Part shown: in pieces, positions 62,346 through 64,000 of the stretch
How the letters are laid out: every line of letters begins with the position of its first letter
Numbering within the stretch: the stretch's first letter is position 1
Assembly (NCBI RefSeq): GCF_026127265.1
Contig: NZ_WWFG01000002.1
Location: 1,302,001-1,366,000, forward strand
DNA length: 64,000 bases
Source of the DNA: Nostoc sp. KVJ3
GTDB taxonomy: Bacteria > Cyanobacteriota > Cyanobacteriia > Cyanobacteriales > Nostocaceae
Direction of reading: 5' to 3'
Notes under the pieces: model-generated
Database searches by the model: none
Seen by the model: only the letters and a program-made list of their open reading frames with translations
Told to the model about the DNA's origin: nothing
Position numbers and translations under genes: made by a program

Positions 62346-63419
62346 ATGAAACAACGGCTTGTATTTCCCAGGCAATTGATTTGCGTAGATGTGATTTCTC
62401 GTCCCCAGGTACTTTTACACAGCTTTTTACTCTTTACTTTTTTGCTGAGTCCCATAGCTGCGAGTGCAGTTGATATTACGCAACAACTCCACCGTCCTTT
62501 AAATAGCTCTGTTGGGCGACAATCAAGAGATGAAGCTGACAGCTTACTGAGTATCGGTGAACAACAATATACTTCAGGATATGCCGATAAAACGATCGCA
62601 TCTTGCTTGCAAGCACTAGAACTATATCACTCAATTGGCGACCTCAAAGCCCAAGGTCTGACTTACAATTTGCTTGCAAAGGCTTACATTCAGCTTGGTA
62701 GTTCAAAAGAGGCGGAAGATGCTTTAAGACGAGGATTAGCGATCGCTCGTGATACGAAAGACTTCCAATCTCAGATTTTTGTGCTAAATAATATCGGTAC
62801 ATTTCTCCTCCAAGAAGGAGAACCTGCTGCTGCTGGTAAAACAGTTGCAGATGCACTGGCAATTGCTCACAGTGTCAAAAACATTGAGGGTGAAGGACTA
62901 TCTCTGAGTAATCTGGGTTTAGTAACTGCCAGGTTGGGAGATTACAACAAGGCGATTAAATTATATGAAAATGCTTTACTTTTCCGCCGTCAGACTGGCG
63001 ATGCCATCGGTGAAGCAAATACCCTAAATAATTTAGGTGATGCTTACCTAGCATCGGGAAATTACCAGGATACTATTGCTACTTATGGTGAAGCAATGCG
63101 GACAGCTAAAACAAACCGCGATCGCACTAATGAATTACGCGCGATTGACGGTTTAGTTAAAGCTCACACTACTGTCGGACGCTATGAAAGAGCCTTTGAT
63201 TTACTAGAACAACGTTTAGCAATTGCGAAAGAATTGCAAAATCTGCGAGAAGAATTAAAATCTTTTGAGTCTTACGCTCAGGTATACAAGCAACAAGGTA
63301 ATTACCTAACTGCCCGTAATTTCTACGAAAGGGCGATTGTAATAGCGCGAACATTGGAAGACAGTAAGCAAGAAGTCGAATTGCTAGATCAACTCACTAA
63401 AATGATTCAGAGGAAGTAG
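62346..63419 (+). CDS. Secreted TPR-repeat protein
   Basis: A 357-residue exported protein. The signal or anchor is about residues 19-40 (LLHSFLLFTFLLSPIAASAV). Seven to eight TPR-like units follow from about residue 60 to 355, for example AQGLTYNLLAKAYIQLGSSK, GEGLSLSNLGLVTARLGDYN, GEANTLNNLGDAYLASGNYQ and LKSFESYAQVYKQQGNYL. The repeats are of the Rapsyn/LGN style (about 40 residues). Such proteins organise protein complexes; there is no enzyme domain. The start ATG at 62346 has AGGGGT upstream. It may be co-transcribed with the sigma-like gene. Confidence 0.85.
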   Translation: MKQRLVFPRQLICVDVISRPQVLLHSFLLFTFLLSPIAASAVDITQQLHRPLNSSVGRQSRDEADSLLSIGEQQYTSGYADKTIASCLQALELYHSIGDLKAQGLTYNLLAKAYIQLGSSKEAEDALRRGLAIARDTKDFQSQIFVLNNIGTFLLQEGEPAAAGKTVADALAIAHSVKNIEGEGLSLSNLGLVTARLGDYNKAIKLYENALLFRRQTGDAIGEANTLNNLGDAYLASGNYQDTIATYGEAMRTAKTNRDRTNELRAIDGLVKAHTTVGRYERAFDLLEQRLAIAKELQNLREELKSFESYAQVYKQQGNYLTARNFYERAIVIARTLEDSKQEVELLDQLTKMIQRK

Positions 63420-63478
63420 GAGTTATTCAATTTTAGATTTCTCCTTCAATGCAAAATCTAAAATTGTCTCTCCTGTAG

Positions 63479-63498
63479 AGACGCGATGAATCGCGTCT
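63479..63498. repeat. AGACGCGAT/ATCGCGTCT hairpin between convergent genes
   Basis: A perfect nine-base stem with a GA loop, in the gap between the TPR gene (+) and the partial secreted protein gene (-). It belongs to the recurrent palindrome family and may serve as a 3'-end structure for both. Confidence 0.7.
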
Positions 63499-63504
63499 GA
63501 TTAA

Positions 63505-64000
63505 TTAATTCAAGAATACTGAACCGTTTCGTTCAATTCTCATCGCACTTCTACCTTGAGCGGCATTTGTGGCTTCATTAAATCTAACTTCCAAACTTCC
63601 TGGCTCTGAAGAAGCTTGTGGAGTGACTATCAATTGTCCGCCATCTACTCGTTCAAACGTCACCGTGACTGGTGCTTTTAGACCTTGCAATGTGACATTA
63701 GACTTTCCTTGTAGCGATCGCGGTGCAGTATCGCCAATCACTTGGAAAGTTACATTCGCCGCAGTATCATTTACCAACTTTACATTAACAGTACCATTAG
63801 TTAGTGCGATCGTTGCGCTGGGGGTTTGTCGTGGTGGTAGTAGTCGTTGTTGATCGGTGGAAACCGCTCCTGGTGAGGGCTGTTGACTTTGCTCGCCAGG
63901 AACCTTAGTACCAGCTTCTGGAGCATCACCGCCGACACCCAATCTTGTTTGCTCTGGTGATGGGTTAGCAGAAGCGGGAAGCAGCCCTTGAGCGGCTAGT
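63505..64000 (-). CDS. Secreted hypothetical protein (5' end beyond the window)
   Basis: A partial gene; its reading frame stays open to the window edge. The visible upstream codons read LAAQGLLPASA, the end of a signal peptide, so the start lies beyond 64000. The mature part begins NPSPEQTRLGVGGDAPEAG. A Pro/Gln/Ser-rich linker is followed by a beta-rich domain (about 100 residues: ATIALTNGTVNVKLVNDT, TFQVIGDTAPRSLQGK, GLKAPVTVTFERVDGGQ). The C-terminus is RIERNGSVFLN. I do not recognise the family. It is probably envelope-bound or extracellular. Confidence 0.7.
   Translation of the reverse strand, partial: LAAQGLLPASANPSPEQTRLGVGGDAPEAGTKVPGEQSQQPSPGAVSTDQQRLLPPRQTPSATIALTNGTVNVKLVNDTAANVTFQVIGDTAPRSLQGKSNVTLQGLKAPVTVTFERVDGGQLIVTPQASSEPGSLEVRFNEATNAAQGRSAMRIERNGSVFLN

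Noticed and set aside
1..64000. CRISPR array, rRNA, tRNA or full insertion sequence
   Set aside because: I looked for regularly spaced direct repeats, cloverleaf-like segments and transposase motifs in gaps and open frames and found none convincing; a covariance-model scan could still detect a diverged tRNA.

Overview
The window reads as chromosomal DNA of a filamentous, Nostoc-like cyanobacterium. The octamer GCGATCGC (HIP1) recurs throughout, inside and outside genes. Cyanobacterial genes are present: Psb27, a VTE6-type phytyl-phosphate kinase, an NtcA-type regulator, LabA-like NYN, CHASE2-kinase and CHAT-TPR proteins. The intergenic DNA is full of the palindromic and heptameric repeats usual in Nostocales. 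I see no rRNA, tRNA, CRISPR array, intact transposase or prophage.

Layout. 0-6.2 kb: PEP-CTERM protein, secreted phosphoesterase, two orphan substrate-binding proteins and an NtcA-like Crp-family regulator. 6.4-9.4 kb: a DALR-domain gene broken by a repeat, a HAD phosphatase and a second PEP-CTERM protein. 9.9-17.7 kb: polA, psb27, a PAP2 phosphatase, and a DUF347 membrane protein divergent from a PepSY protein, beside a histidine kinase/response regulator pair. 18-21.3 kb: cofH and a GT39-like membrane protein. 22-29.4 kb: a metal-handling region with a multi-domain membrane protein, CbtB, a two-domain multicopper oxidase, an HhH/imelysin-like lipoprotein, a ferritin-like protein, an FTR1 permease and a BtuF-like lipoprotein. 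29.5-39 kb: GHL10 protein, amidase, a decayed Roc/LRR remnant, a 21-bp tandem array, VIT/vWA protein, lipase, VOC protein and phytyl-phosphate kinase. 39-42.6 kb: parvulin plus a HlyB-like ABC exporter with an inactivated C39 domain. 42.9-55.2 kb: RecQ, GNAT, SnoaL-like, leuA, NYN, CHASE2 kinase, a small secreted protein, an Uma2 fragment and lysS. 55.3-60.5 kb: a five-gene + strand cluster with a HigB-like toxin, an HTH antitoxin-like protein, two unknowns and a TPR-CHAT protease. 60.8-64 kb: glyoxalase-like, sigma-like and TPR proteins and a secreted protein cut by the window edge.

How genes work together. The 24.2-28.2 kb block looks like an oxidase-permease iron importer: multicopper oxidase, imelysin-like binding protein, ferritin-like protein and FTR1, with a 23-bp Fur-like palindrome upstream. 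The PepSY and DUF347 genes share mirror-image copies of a tandem CTTGACT operator and lie next to an OmpR-type two-component system, which is the natural candidate regulator. The toxin/HTH/CHAT cluster carries a duplicated C-terminal module in two of its proteins and resembles the organisation of bacterial conflict systems.

Mobile DNA. Four IS5-type MITEs share GAGG-starting ends and TTA target duplications. Two of them carry a second MITE with its own 9-10 bp target duplication in the same internal palindrome. A further MITE with a 9-bp duplication sits just after the CHASE2 kinase. Functional claims are from motif reading only; no database search was run.
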